Shown: piece after piece, positions 36,695 through 48,356 of the stretch
How positions within the stretch are numbered: the first letter of the stretch is position 1
Layout of the letters: every line of letters begins with the position of its first letter
Source of the DNA: Manihot esculenta
Lineage: Eukaryota; Streptophyta; Magnoliopsida; Malpighiales; Euphorbiaceae
Length of the DNA: 64,000 bases
Reading direction: 5' to 3'
Assembly (NCBI RefSeq): GCF_001659605.2
Contig: NC_035168.2
Location: forward strand, 291,001 to 355,000
Made by a program: the position numbers and the translations under genes
The notes under the pieces: generated by a model
Databases searched by the model: none
What the model was told of the DNA's origin: nothing
The model's input: only the letters and a program-made list of their open reading frames with translations

Positions 36695-39206
36695 GTAGTA
36701 CTCGAATTTTCGATCTACCTTGGAAAACAACCAGCTCTTACTAGCTGTCCCAATAGATCATCCATCCTTCATGGGAATACCTGCCCTTGGTAGTGACCTT
36801 GTTTAACTGCTTACAGTCGTTACAAAGTCTCAAGGATTCACCCTTCGTTTCCCGCAACCACACTGGAACAATCCAGAGTGAGGTACTAGGTGGAGCACCC
36901 CAGGGTGAGGTACTCGGTCGGATGAAGCCCTTGTCTACCAGCTCCTGCAACTGCTCCTTCAACTCTTTCAATTCTGCTGGCGCCATCCTATAGGGAGGGA
37001 TAGAGATCGGTCGGGTTCCAGGCATTAGTTCTATCTCGAACTCTATCTCCCTAGCAGGTGGTAAACCTGGCAGCTCGTCTGGGAACACATCTAAGAACTC
37101 TCTAACCACTGGCACCGAGGCGGACTCTCTAAGCTGACTGCTAAGCTCTCTCACATGAGCCAAATACCCCTGACATCCCCTCCTGAGCAACCTACGAGCC
37201 TGAAGAGCTGATATCAGACCTCTAGGTGTACCCCTCCTGTCTCCTCTGAAGACAACCTCAGACCCATCCTGACCTCTGAACCTGACTACCTTGTCCCTGC
37301 AGTCCAAGGTAGCACCATGGGTAGATAACCAGTCCATCCCTAGAATGACGTCAAAATCTGTCAAATCTAGAACCACTAGGTCGGCAGACAAGCATCTTCC
37401 CTCAACAAACACAGGACTACACTGGCAGACTGACTCTGCCACTGATGGATCACACTTGGGTCCACTGACCCAGAGAGGACACTCTAACCCAGAAGTCATC
37501 AGACCTAACCTCCCCACGGTTCTCGGAGCAATAAAAGAATGAGATGCACCAGGGTCCATCAAGGCATACACATCTGAACAACCAATGATTAAGTTACCTG
37601 CCACTACGGTGTTAGATGCATCTGCCTCCTGCTGTGTCATTGTGAAGATCCGTGCTGGAGCTGATGGACCTTCACCTCTGAAACCCACTGAAGAAGAGGC
37701 TGCCCCTCTCCCTCTGCCTCTGCCACTGGCCTGAGTCATGGCTGGAGCTGCTGGCTGCGCTACACTGCCTGAGGCTGTCTGCTGGGACTGAGCCATCGGG
37801 ACTGCTCTTGGACATTCTCGAGCCATATGCCCCTCCTGACCACATCTGAAACAGGCGTTCGTCCGAAACCGACATACTCCCCTGTGTGGCTTACCACACT
37901 TCGCACAAACTGCATTGTCCGCACCAGAGCTTGAGCCACTCCCAAATCCCAGACTGGACTTGACTTTATTCCAGAACTTATTCTTCTTACCCTTGGGCTT
38001 ACCCCATCTCTTACTGCCTGAAGCTGCTGCACTCAGGGTAGAAGGATCTAACCTTCCCCCACCCGGAGTTTTAGAACCAGAAGACTGCGCCACTGTCTGC
38101 TTAACTGTCCCCTGAATGATGGCACTGGCCTCCATTTTCCTAGCCATATCTACTATGGCATGGAAGCTCTCCCTGTCCACGGACTGAATCAAGGAGGAAT
38201 ACCTGGAATGAAGTTTCATGACATACCTCCTTGACTTCTTCGAATCTGTATCCAGACTTTGCCCAGCAAAAGGCAACAGCTCCAAGAATCTGTCGGTGTA
38301 CTCCTCTACACTCATATCCTCTGTCTGCCTCAACTGTTCAAACTCTATCATCTTCAACTCCCTTGAACTATCGAGAAAAGCCCAACCTACAAACTCGTTT
38401 GCAAACTCTTCCCAGGACATGCTGTCCACTCTCGGGTTCACATAATTCTTGAACCACTCTCGTGCCTTCTTGCACTTAAGCGTGAACCCAGCCATCTGAA
38501 TGGCTCTACTGTCATCAGCCCCAATCTCCTCTGTGATCACTTTAACCCTTTCAAGATATACAAATGGGTCATCCCCTTTTTCATACTGGGGAGCACCCAA
38601 TTTCATGTAGTCAGTCATCTTAACCTTGCTCCCACTGGCTGAGCTAGGTCTAGATGGCTGAGCAACTGGGGCTGCTGGTTCTGTAGGTGGTGGAGGTGGT
38701 GCAACATTTTCTGAGGTAGGGTCTGCTGGATTTGGATAGTAAGGTGGGGGTGGATACATTGGGTATTGTGAATATGGTGGGTAGTATGGTGGGTATGGCA
38801 TCTGTGTGGGATAAGGGGTGAAGCTAGGGTAATCCGATGTACCTCCCATCGAATACCCTGGATGTTGTGAGAAGTGTGGGTAGTAGGGTGGCTGAACAAA
38901 TCCCGAGGCCTGAGTGCCTCCTTGAGACTCTCCCATTCCTTCTTCTGACATGCTAACTCCCAGACTGCCATCCCTCCTCTGCTCTACATCCATATCATCC
39001 CCCATGTCCTCTGACGCTTCTCCTTGAACTGTTCCTCTAACTGATCTGCTCCTACCCAGATCCAAAGACCTTCTAGGGTCTTTTACTGCTCTGTCTCTGC
39101 TAGACCTACTAGACATTGCCCTAGGCAATGCTGGAGGACGGGCGCTCGTGCCCTCATCCTCAGGTGGCACTCCAGTCAATCTTGCTGATCGACGAGTTTC
39201 CCTCAT
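36695..39206 (-). pseudogene. Tekay gag, protease and start of RT
   Basis: A frame of about 820 residues runs from the ATG at 39206 (MRETRRSARLTGVPPEDEG). An acidic, Pro/Tyr-rich N-terminal region (YPPYYPPYSQYPMYPPPPYY) precedes the retrotransposon gag core (YMKLGAPQYEKGDDPFVYLE, AREWFKNYVNP, SVEEYTDRFLEL). A zinc knuckle CFRCGQEGHMAREC lies near 37810-37850. The retropepsin site MDPGASHSFI is near 37545, with Pro in place of Ser/Thr as in many plant gypsy proteases. The RT fingers follow (PPSTSLWIVPVWLRETKGES, LCNDCKQLNKVTTKG). A frameshift near 36755 ends the frame; beyond it the RT continues, degenerate, to about 36695 (DLLGQLVRAGCFPR then stop). Gag itself looks intact. Confidence 0.85.
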
Positions 39207-39440
39207 CCTGTTTTCTGAAAAACAGCACACATAGCACAAACATTAGCACCATATGGTTCATGTGGGCACACATGAACCCGCATCACATACATCACATATC
39301 ATAGCATATCATCATGGCATTTCACATCATTAATCAAGACATGACTCCACATCCTATCCTAGTGGACATGATCTTTCCTATTGTGCTTGACCTTCTATAA
39401 CATCTATGAGCCCGACACTCTAGGTCCGACCATATGAACC

Positions 39441-39456
39441 TAGGGCTCTGATACCA
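39441..39456 (-). other. Primer-binding site of the Tekay element
   Basis: Minus strand TGGTATCAGAGCCCTA lies three bases inside the 5' LTR, the initiator tRNA-Met complement used by most plant gypsy elements. Bases 39207-39440 between it and gag are leader without a frame. Confidence 0.85.
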
Positions 39457-39459
39457 TTC

Positions 39460-41627
39460 TGTAACGACTCGAAAATCGGACCGCTACCGGCGCTAGGATC
39501 CAGATCGGCTTAAGGCCGCCGGGATCCGTAGCAAGCCTGACATGTAACCTGTAAACCTGGATAATCCCATACATGATCAACAACATGCATAAAAATTAAA
39601 ACTTTTCTTTCCATATATATCAACCAAACTCAACCTGTACATATACATTAACATAACATTGATCCCTCTATGGGATCTCATCAGTGCCCCCAAATGGGAG
39701 ACATAACATATGCTGAGTTGGTTTACATAAACATCATAAAAATCTCTAAGATCATGTATTAAATGGATAGCAACAATCTATGGTCAAGCACACCTCTAAC
39801 ATCCATAAACATCATCTCATTACATATCTAAACTGTACTATTACATTACATTGTTCTATGATTTGTCATGTCCACATTCTATCTATTACACAACAAGCTT
39901 TACTCTAACCGACCTCCTCTTCTATCCTGTACCTACAAGCCTGGGGGTAAAAGGGAGAGGGGTGAGCTAAAAGCCCAGTGAGTTGAACTATAAAACATAA
40001 TAACACTATGCTCCAATGAGATGCATCATAACACAGACAATTCACATAAGGGTTGGGTGAACTTGTCACCAATTAGTCCAAGCTAACTCTGTGCCAGGCC
40101 GTAGCATGGGGTCCTGGTCTTCCTGTCATACATACATTACTTACCATTATCCCAGGGCCTCCTCTGGGCTCCTGGTCTTCGAGTCCCATTACCGTGCCAG
40201 GCCGTAGAATGGGGTCCTGGTCTTTTCTTACTCTGTGTCAGGCCGTAGAATGGGGTCCTGGTCTTCCTGTCATGGACTAATTGGGTCATCCAACATTCAC
40301 CCACATCAACAGCAATCGATGCAATGCGGCATATTCGTGAAACTAATGCAATCATCCTATTGCATAATCATGATGCATGAAACATGATAAAACATTTAAT
40401 TTAAAAGATTAAGTTTAGTTCCACTCACCTCTGGCTGACTCTGACAACACCGAAGCAGCTGAACTCACTGCTGGGGTCCTCGGTTCCTCGGGTCCGAACC
40501 TACACATGTGGACTCAAATGAGGGACCAAACATACCTGAACAAAACTATAAACTACTCCCCAAAAACCCCCCTAAAACATCATGAAACAACCATACAAAA
40601 TCATGTAAAGGAGGCCTGGACAGGGCACTTTTGGCGGCAGGTTCGGCGGCCGAAAGTCCTTCCAGAGCCGAAAGTCAGGCAGGTTCGGCGGCACCTTCGG
40701 CGGTCGAAACTCCCAGACAGCATACATGTTCGGCGGCACTTTCGGCGGCCGAAACTGCCAGACAGAGACGAAAGTCTCCCTTTCGAGGGCAAGCTTCAGC
40801 AGCCGAAAGGCTGCCTCCCCAGCCATGTTCGGCGGCCGAAAATCCTTCGGCTGCCGAACCTAGTTTCTGCCAAAGGGCAAAAACTTGGCTCCCTTTGCAC
40901 ATTTCGCCTCCAAACTTATCAAACATGCATCAAACCTATTCTACAACACACAAACACAAGCATACATGTTCCTAGGGGCCTCAAACCAACATAAACCCCA
41001 TCTACAACACATCAAACATCCACATTATTCAAGAACACACATTTATACCCATAAACATAACCATAACCTAAACATGCATTCTAACCCATAGATCTACTTA
41101 AAACTTACTTAAAACATGCAATGAGTTTAAGATCGGCTCTTACCTCTTGAAGATCGAGAGGGAGACGATCTAAACTCGAAGTTGGGGGAGATTTGGGTTC
41201 TTGAACCTCCAAGCTCCAAAACTTTGCTCAAAAGCTTTAATCTTCAAAACAAAGTTAAAAAAAATGAAAATCTTGAAAGATTTAGAGGAAAAACATCAAA
41301 GATGGGTGAGGGACGGCGAAGAGCTCACCTTGGCCAATAATGGGGAAAAGCTCGCCCGTTTTCGGCTAAGGGACCCTTTTATAGTGGCTGGCCAGACCAC
41401 GTTCGGGGGCCGAATGTGCGTCCGCATGCATGCCATGTTCGGCGGCCGAACCTGAGTTTTCCTCCAATGCTATTTTCATGCAAAAACTCATTTTCTTTCA
41501 TACTTAAAACATAAAGCACATAAAAACATTTTATGAAAACATGGTTTTACCCTACTAGAGGCTTCCGACATCCGAGATTCCACCGGACGGTAGGAATTCC
41601 GATACCGAAGTCTAGCCGGGTATTACA
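39460..41627 (-). repeat. 5' LTR of the Tekay element
   Basis: 2168 bp, close copy of 29083-31371. It contains a minus-strand TATAAAAGG near 41380, palindromes at 40630-40860 and 41400-41455, and the same 'gtgccaggccgtag' minisatellite at 40090-40265. A segment of about 118 bp between two TTCGGCGGCCGAAC motifs is missing after about 41440. Confidence 0.9.
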
Positions 41628-42001
41628 GTCCAGTTTTTAGCTTTCTGTCTCTGCTTCCTCCGCTTGATTTGGGCAGTGATTTGGGCAAATCGTCATGCCC
41701 AAATCATTTATGCGTGTTGCCTCCGGGTTTCTGTTCCTGTGGGTGACTTGGCCAATTCATTGACCCAATCAGTCTCCTGTGAGATAGTTCAGGTTTCTGC
41801 TTTAGCTTGATCTGGGCAGTGATTTGGCCAAGTTACTGACCCAATCACTTTTCCTGTCATTTTTTGCACTTTTTTTTCAGTTTTCCAATTTCTTCCTTTT
41901 CTACAAAAACAAGATAAAAACCATAAATTAAGCTGAAAAATGTGTAAATAAGCAATAATAAATATAATAAAAATGTGGCTAAATTATGCTTGATCAGTGG
42001 T

Positions 42002-43300
42002 GAATAGAATTTTGTGCTCGATGAAATAGAAGAATGAGACACAAAGGAGGAAATTTTTCCAGGCGAAGTGTCAAGTGAGAAAAATGATTTGCAGGCTAAT
42101 TATAGCTAGTTGCAGTTGTGAGAATCTGATAGCTAAGCAATTGGTGGAGAAACTGCAATTGCCTCCACAGTTTCACCCTTCGCCATACAAAGTTGGGTGG
42201 GTTAAGGAAGGTTCGACAATTAAAGTCAACAGAATCTATAGCGTGCCTATTTTGATTAGTAAATCTTATACTGAATCTGTTAATTGTGATATCGTGGATA
42301 TGGATTATTGTGAAATTTTGTTAGGTCATCTTTAGCAATTTAATGTTGATGCTTAGCATAAGGAGAAGGAGAAGGAGAATTCGTACATGTTTACATAGAA
42401 TCGGATGAAAATTACTATTTTGCCTTCTGGTTTTGTGAAACATTCTAAAGTGGAAGGAAAAACTATTGTTGCTATGTCTCTATGGGAGTGCAAAGGCTAT
42501 CAGGCGTAATTGAGAAATCTAGAGGCACACTGGCTTTATTGGTGAGAGTAAAAAGTGAAGTGGAGGATGTACCATATTTACCACCACCCATCAAATAGCT
42601 GTTGAAGGAGATTTCTAGGGTAGTGGAGGAGCCTTCAAAGCTTCCACCTTTGCGAGATATTCATCATTAGATTGATCTTATTCCTGAATTCAAATTATCA
42701 AATCTACCTCATTACAAAATGAGCTCAAAGGAGCATGAAATCTTTCAAGAACAGGTTGAAGAGTTATTGAAGAATGGGCACGTTCGGCAGAGCATTAGCC
42801 CTTGCAGAGTTCCTGCCTTATTGGTTCCAAAGAAAGATAAAACTTGGAGAATATGCGCGGATAGCAGAGCTATCAATAAGATTATGATGCAATATCGATT
42901 TTCTATTCCTCGCTTGGATGATATGCTGGATCAATTATCAGAGTCTAAAGTCTTCTCTAAGATCGACCTTAAAAGTGGCTACCACCAAGTTCGAATTAAG
43001 GAGGGAGATGAATGGAAGACAGCCTTTAAAACTAATGAAGATTTGTACGAGTGGCTAGTTATATTGTTTGGTTTGACAAGTGCACGTAGCATGTTCATGC
43101 GACTTATGAATCAGGTTTTGCGCTCTTTCTTACGCAAATTCGTAGTTGTTTATTTTGATGATATCTTAATTTTTAGTCACAGTGAAGAAAAATATTTACC
43201 GTACCTCCGTCAAATTATGACAACCTTGCAAGAAAATGAGTTGGTTATTAATTTAAAAAATGCATTTATATGATAGAGCGCATTCTATTTCTTGAATTTA
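42002..43300 (+). pseudogene. Protease and RT relic of the old gypsy element
   Basis: It resumes in register after the GTGGT duplication. Near 42090-42335 is a retropepsin relic whose catalytic Asp is lost (IIASCSCENLIAKQLVEKL; the family has an Asp-Ser/Gly-Gly type motif here). RT follows at about 42660-43273: [40 protein letters not shown] and the catalytic YFDD ([12 protein letters not shown]) near 43155. A stop at 43273 ends the longest frame. Two or more stops and frame changes break the upstream part. Confidence 0.8.
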
Positions 43301-44795
43301 TTGTTAGTGCAGAAGTGATACATATTGATGAGAACAAAGTAGAAGCAATACGGAACTAGCCCATTCCCAAAAATATTTCAGAAGTTCGCAGCTTTCATGG
43401 ACTTGCTACTTTCAATCGGTAATTTATCAGAAATTTCAGTAGCATTATTACCCCTACCACATATTATTTGAAGAAAGAGAGAGTGCAGAAATTTGTTTGG
43501 ACTGAAACTGCCAACGAAAGCTTTAAGAAGATTAAAGATGAACTTACTTCTATTCCTATTCTTGCTCTATCTGATTTTGATAAACTGTTTGAGATTAAAT
43601 GTGATGCTTGTGGAGTTGGGATTGGTGGTGAGTTATCATAGTCTAGTAGGTATTTTTCTTCTTCAGTGAAAAATTGAATGATACTAATAATAAATGGTCT
43701 ACTTATGAGCAAGAATTGTATGCAGTGTTCCGGGCCTTTAAGACTTGGGAACAATATCTGATGGGGTGAGAGTTCATTATTCATAAAAATCATCAATCTT
43801 TGATTCATTTTAAGACTAAAAAATATGTGAATAAAATGCATATTCGATAGGCAGCTTATTTTGGAGCTTTTCATTATATCATAAAATATAAGACTGGCCA
43901 TAATAACAAGATATCAGACGCTTTGAGTAGGAGGGATATTTTGTTGATTACAGTTAATCAGAAAGTCGTGGATTTTGAATTTTTGAAGAATTTGTATGTT
44001 GCAGATGATGATTTTGCTGATATATGGATGAAGGTCCAGGCTCGTCAGCCTGCAGAAGGGTTTTTGATACATGATGGATTTCTTTTTAAAGAGAATAGAT
44101 TATGCATTCCTCGTTCTTCTCTGCGAAAAAAGTTATTTCGAGAGGTCTATAGAGGAGTTTTGAGTGGTCATTTGGGGTGTAATAAGACTATTGTTGGTTT
44201 AGATGAGTGTTTTTATTGGCCACAATTAAAAAAAGATATAGGTCGGATGGTCCAGAAGTATCCAGTTTGTCAAACTCAGAAAGGTTATTTGCAGAATACA
44301 AGTTCATATACTCCATTACTTATTTCAGAATATCCTTAGGATGACTTGTCTACGGATTTTGTTCTTGGTCTTTCACGTACTCAATGTGGATTTAATTTCA
44401 TTTTTGTTGTCATTGATAAGTTCCCCAAAATGGCGCATTTTATTCTTTATAAGAAAACTAATGATGCTTCTCATATTGCAAAATTATTTTTCCAGGAGGT
44501 TGTTCGTTTACATGGCATTCGTAAGACCATTACTTCTTACAGAGATTTGAAGTTTTTAACTCACTTTTGGGTGACTTTATAGAAACGTTTTAGGACTGAA
44601 CTTCGATACAGTAGTGCTACTCATCCTCAAACTGATGGACAAACTGAAGTGGTGAACTGCACTCTTGACAATCTTCTGTGTTGCATTTGCAGTGATAAGA
44701 AAACTGCTTTGGATCTTGCTCTTACCCAAAAAGAATTTGCTTATAACAGTTCTGTCTATAATTCTTCAAAGATGTCACCCTTTGCAGTTGTGTAC
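43301..44795 (+). pseudogene. RNase H and integrase relic of the old gypsy element
   Basis: RNase H traces run at 43560-43935 (KCDACGVGIGG, then KYKTGHNNKISDALSRR) with stops. Integrase follows at 43923-44795: the zinc domain has lost one Cys (HLGCNKT...YPVCQTQ where CxxC is expected). The core shows STDFVLGLS and THPQTDGQTEVVN but the second catalytic Asp context reads SYRDLKF, so it is altered. The frame stops at 44338-44340 and 44580. The domain is cut at 44795 by the LARD insertion and continues at 51646. Confidence 0.8.
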
Positions 44796-46271
44796 TGATA
44801 GAGCCAAATTTAGACCCATTTTCCATATTAATATTTATGTTAATTTACACATTTTCTATCTAATTTTGTGGTTTTAACCTTATTTTGCAGAAAATGGAGT
44901 AAAATGGTAATTTGGCAAAAATGGCCTTAAATCTGCCCAAAAGAGAGCAAAATTGCACAAGCATGGTTTGCCCAAACCAAAGTTGAAGCTGAAATGGAAG
45001 AGGAACAATCTGTTGTTTGACCAGACTGTTTGCCCAAACAGACTGGGCAAACAGACCAGCAGGGTAGAAGCAGAGCATAGACAATTGGAAAACCAGACTG
45101 TTTGCCCGAGCTGTTTGCCCAAACAACCCGGGCAAACAGCATCAGCAACCAGCAGACAATAAATTGCGGGAAAATCAAAATTCAAATGCTCAAGAAGTGT
45201 TTTCCCTCCCAAACACGTGTGGACAGCTCAACAAACCCTAAAGACACCTCAGCACTCAATCCCACATATTTAGGAAGGCAAATCTCATCAAAATACAATT
45301 ACCTTCCAAGAATTCAACTCCAATTGGGAAAAGGAGTCCCAACTCAATAAGGAAACCCTAGGGCAGTCTCTTCAGCTATAAAAGGGCATGCAAACCAGCA
45401 GATCTTTCACATCTTTGGATCATCATACATCCTCGGCAGAAGTTGCATCAGCAGCCGCACCACACCAGCAGGCCAATTGGCCCCTTTTTCTCCTTCTTTT
45501 TGCTTTCTTTCTTTTCTTTTATGTTAGTTTCAGCCATGAGTGGCTGAAACCCTTTTTCTAGTTGAAGAATAAGGTGAAACTTTGGTTGTTTATGGATTGG
45601 GAGATCTGAACCTTCATGTTATTCTTTTATTAATCAGTATTTATGCAATTTTGTGCTTAATTTATTGTTGCTTTGTTGTTTTGATCAAATTGGCCACTTG
45701 ATTCTTGATTCTTGATTGCAAAGTAATTCTTTGTTAGTTTGGATAGTTTGAAGTCCATAATTGCTTGAATTATTTAAACACAAGTAACTCTTGGTGTAAA
45801 AACCTAGGAAATTGCATAATCTAGCAATATCACCATACGTTCCTTGGCAACTTGTTAATTAGTGATTAATTAGAGGGCGTTCCCTAAATAATCTATGCTT
45901 AAGGAGGGATATGGTTGGTGAGAAGCATCTTCCACCTCCATAACTAATTTATTGAGTTAAATAAGAGAATATAAGTTTCAATGATCAATCCCAACAACTA
46001 AAGTGGATCCAACTCTTCAACTAGACCTTGCTCATTATTGAATTTCTCTACTTTAATTATTTGCTTTTCTCTATTGCTTTCAATATTAGTTTAGTTTATC
46101 AAACCTCAAAACCCCCATTTTACTTTTATTGTTTGTTACTTTACTTGGTCTTGACAAGGAAAATAAATAAGTATCAATTCCCTGTGGATTCGACCCTATT
46201 GCCACTATCTGCAAGTTTATTGTTGATTGTTTAATTGGTTTATTTTTGACGGCTTCGACAACCGCCTATCA
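44796..46271 (+). repeat. 5' LTR of the LARD-like element
   Basis: 1476 bp, TGATAGAGCC...CCGCCTATCA. A TATA box TATAAAAGG lies at 45377. Three palindrome sites lie upstream of it, in U3 (near 44963, 45028 and 45103). It lacks about 75 bp near 45843 that its partner keeps. Confidence 0.92.
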
Positions 46272-46276
46272 AAAAT

Positions 46277-46293
46277 TGGCGCCGTTGCCGGGG
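46277..46293 (+). other. Primer-binding site of the LARD-like element
   Basis: TGGCGCCGTTGCCGGGG starts five bases after the LTR. This sequence is the standard Athila/Tat-type primer site. Confidence 0.9.
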
Positions 46294-46353
46294 AATTGAT
46301 TTAACTTATTTGTTTTTCTTTCATGATCAGATCTGGACTCAAGAAACTGATTC

Positions 46354-47643
46354 ATGGATGAGGTAAGTATATCTATTCTCACTGCTCGACTTTCTGAACT
46401 AACCTCTGTTGTGAGAAGTTATGTCATAGGTCAAGCTCAACAACTTCAGCAGTCTCGGCCATGTGGGATTTGCGCATACGTAGGACACCCAACTGATCAA
46501 TGTCCTACACTTTATGAGGATTACCAGCAAGTACATGCCTTTGGAGGATTCAATAGCCAGCCAAGACATGATCCCTACCTTGATACCTACAATCCATGGG
46601 ACCATCTAAATTATGGCTATGCAAGGGCTGACTACTACCAAAACTATCAAGCCCAAGCAACACCTCAAAGCTCCAATATGGAACTTGAAGAGATGGTGAG
46701 GAAATTGGAAATTTCTGGGCAAATTCTCCAACAGCAAGTGGATCAAGTGGTCAACTCAATGAACGCACACATATTAAGAAGAGAGGGAGATCTTCAAGAT
46801 GTATGGGACGATGATGAAAGTTCCCAAGAAACAGAAACTGAACCAGCTGCTGAATTTGCTTCATCTGCTACTTTATTTGATGCACCAAACACTGCAGTGC
46901 CTGCTGCTATACCTGCTGAATCTAGCTGTAAAATTGTTGAACCAGCCGCTGTCCAAACAATACTTGTTGAAGCTCCTACCATCCAAGAAACAGCAATACA
47001 TACTGCTACTATTGAGAATATTGCAGCACCTGCTGTAAAAAATTTAGACTTTGTTGCTGACCAAGCTGCTGAAGATAGAGACAACAACTGTTGTCCACCT
47101 GCTGAAACTTCCACAATTACACCAGCAATTGCTGAACCTGCTGTCCAAAAATCAGCAAGTGTTGAATCTGCCACCATTGCATCCCTTGTTGCTGTCCAAA
47201 CACCAGCAACCTCAGCAATTAACACAACTGAACCAGAAGTGGTTGCACTTGCTGAACCAGCAACTTCTGAAAGTGCCCCAACTGAATCAAAACCTGTTGA
47301 TAGTTTAGACATCATTGATTATTTGAGCCAAGAAATTTTTGATATAAATCAAAATGATATGCTAACCGATGATTTTTGTAGGGAGGACAGCCAAGAAGAT
47401 GCAAGAAGCCAAGTAGAGCTGAAACGGACAACAATGGACTGCTGCATGCAGAGGACAGATTGTTGTTTGCCCAAACAGCCTGGGCAAACAAGCAGACAGA
47501 AGGCAGAACAGGCAGACTGCTGTCTGCCCAAACAGCCAGCAAAGGCAGAACAGGCAAGCCCCTGTTTGCCCAAACAGGTTCAGCAACCAGATGAGACTAA
47601 TGGCAGACTGCCCAAATCACTCCAGCAGAGGAAAAGAAGGTAG
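46354..47643 (+). CDS. Gag-like protein with Ala/Pro/Glu repeats and Cys-rich repeat tail
   Basis: A 429-residue frame (MDEVSISILTARLSELTSVV). A zinc knuckle CGICAYVGHPTDQCP lies at about residues 37-51, the form found in Athila/Tat gag. A Tyr/Asn-rich segment (DPYLDTYNPWDHLNYGYARA) and a coiled coil (residues ~108-150) follow. The N-terminal half of normal gag is missing. Residues ~155-330 are a low-complexity tract rich in Glu, Pro, Ala and Thr (EPAAEFASSA, VQTPATSAINTTEPE). From about 365 the protein repeats CCLPKQPGQ-type units, because the palindromic DNA motif is translated in this frame. It is transcribed, if at all, from the 5' LTR. It may be a decayed capsid gene or may have been recruited to bind the element's RNA; neither is shown. 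Confidence 0.6.
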   Translation: MDEVSISILTARLSELTSVVRSYVIGQAQQLQQSRPCGICAYVGHPTDQCPTLYEDYQQVHAFGGFNSQPRHDPYLDTYNPWDHLNYGYARADYYQNYQAQATPQSSNMELEEMVRKLEISGQILQQQVDQVVNSMNAHILRREGDLQDVWDDDESSQETETEPAAEFASSATLFDAPNTAVPAAIPAESSCKIVEPAAVQTILVEAPTIQETAIHTATIENIAAPAVKNLDFVADQAAEDRDNNCCPPAETSTITPAIAEPAVQKSASVESATIASLVAVQTPATSAINTTEPEVVALAEPATSESAPTESKPVDSLDIIDYLSQEIFDINQNDMLTDDFCREDSQEDARSQVELKRTTMDCCMQRTDCCLPKQPGQTSRQKAEQADCCLPKQPAKAEQASPCLPKQVQQPDETNGRLPKSLQQRKRR

Positions 47644-47792
47644 AAGCTTGTTTGCCCGAACAGCAAGTCAAAGCAGATTGCTGTTTGCCCAAACAGCAAG
47701 TCAAGGTAGAATCTTGTTTGCCCGAATAGGTCCAGCACCAAGCACAAAAATATTGCAGCCTCTCCAAACCACTTCAGCAAGCTGGAAACAGT

Positions 47793-48233
47793 TTGCCCAG
47801 ATCAGTCGGGCAAATAACCTTGACAAAATGCTGTTCACTCAAGCAGCCAGCAAAGGACCATGAGGAAGATTGTTGTTTGCCCAAACAGCAAGAGAAGGCA
47901 GACCCTTGTTTGCCTAAACAAGCTATGCAGATTGTACAAGCAGATTGTTGTTCGCCCAAACAGCAAGGTAAGGTAGAATTTGTTTTGCCCGAATTCAATA
48001 CCAAATTGCAGCCACCTATGGAGAAATATGAATTGGAGTTCAAAGTGCTGCCCAATCATCTCAAATATGCACACATAAGGACTAGAGGCACACCTCATCT
48101 GAAAGAGGAGAAGATAATCATGTTACTTTATGAGTACATGAAAGAAATAGGATGGGTTGTGACCAAATCAAAAGGCACGCTACACTTTTTACTTAATGCA
48201 GTTGGAACCATTTTCCCTCCTCCAATTACTTGA
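47793..48233 (+). pseudogene. Repeat-bearing frame with protease-RT linker relic
   Basis: A second 146-residue frame, shifted relative to the gag-like frame. It repeats CCLPKQ-type units, then reads PPMEKYELEFKVLPNHLKYA, which resembles the conserved linker just before RT in Athila-type elements (LELKPLPxHLKYA). About 45 further residues follow and it stops at 48233. It suggests that pol was deleted just downstream of this point. Confidence 0.5.
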
Positions 48234-48336
48234 GCCTTGATCAAATCAAGAAAGTCTAGCCCGCGACTTTAAACTAAGGCGCTACTGGGAGGCAACCCAG
48301 CGGAGACATGCCCAATCAAGGAAGATTTTCCAGACG

Positions 48337-48356
48337 AAAAAAAAAAAAAAAAAAAA
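48337..48356. repeat. A20 homopolymer
   Basis: An uninterrupted run of twenty A in the LARD interior; possibly an imprint of an inserted poly(A) tail, or slippage. Confidence 0.8.

Larger units (their letters stand above)
29083..41627 (-). mobile_element. Tekay-type Ty3/gypsy retrotransposon with an internal rearrangement
   Basis: Near-identical LTRs (29083-31371 and 39460-41627) are flanked by GTCCA at 29078-29082 and 41628-41632. Minus-strand order from the right is 5' LTR, PBS, gag, protease, RT start, a foreign LTR block (34045-36694), the rest of RT, RNase H, integrase with chromodomain, PPT and 3' LTR. The chromodomain and ~2.2 kb LTRs point to the Tekay/Del clade of chromoviruses. The LTRs differ mainly by indels, so the insertion is recent. 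It cannot be autonomous because pol is interrupted and carries at least one nonsense codon. Confidence 0.9.
27894..41996 (-). mobile_element. Athila-like solo LTR (minus), split by a Tekay element
   Basis: The LTR parts are 27894-29082 and 41633-41996, about 1.55 kb after removing the nested element. They are flanked by GTGGT at 27889-27893 and 41997-42001. Reading minus, it starts TGATCAAGCATAATTTAGCC and ends CAACCGCTTATCA, matching the ends of the LARD LTRs (TGATAGAGCC...CCGCCTATCA). A minus-strand TATAAAAGG lies near 28790. The length is like the 1.48-1.54 kb LARD LTRs, so this is a full solo LTR. Insertion into gag-pol of the old gypsy element is exact. Confidence 0.85.

Noticed and set aside
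44860..45212. Minus-strand frames of 70-110 codons in the LARD LTRs (also 50161-50513)
   Set aside because: Antisense translations of the palindromic U3; duplicated because the LTR is duplicated.
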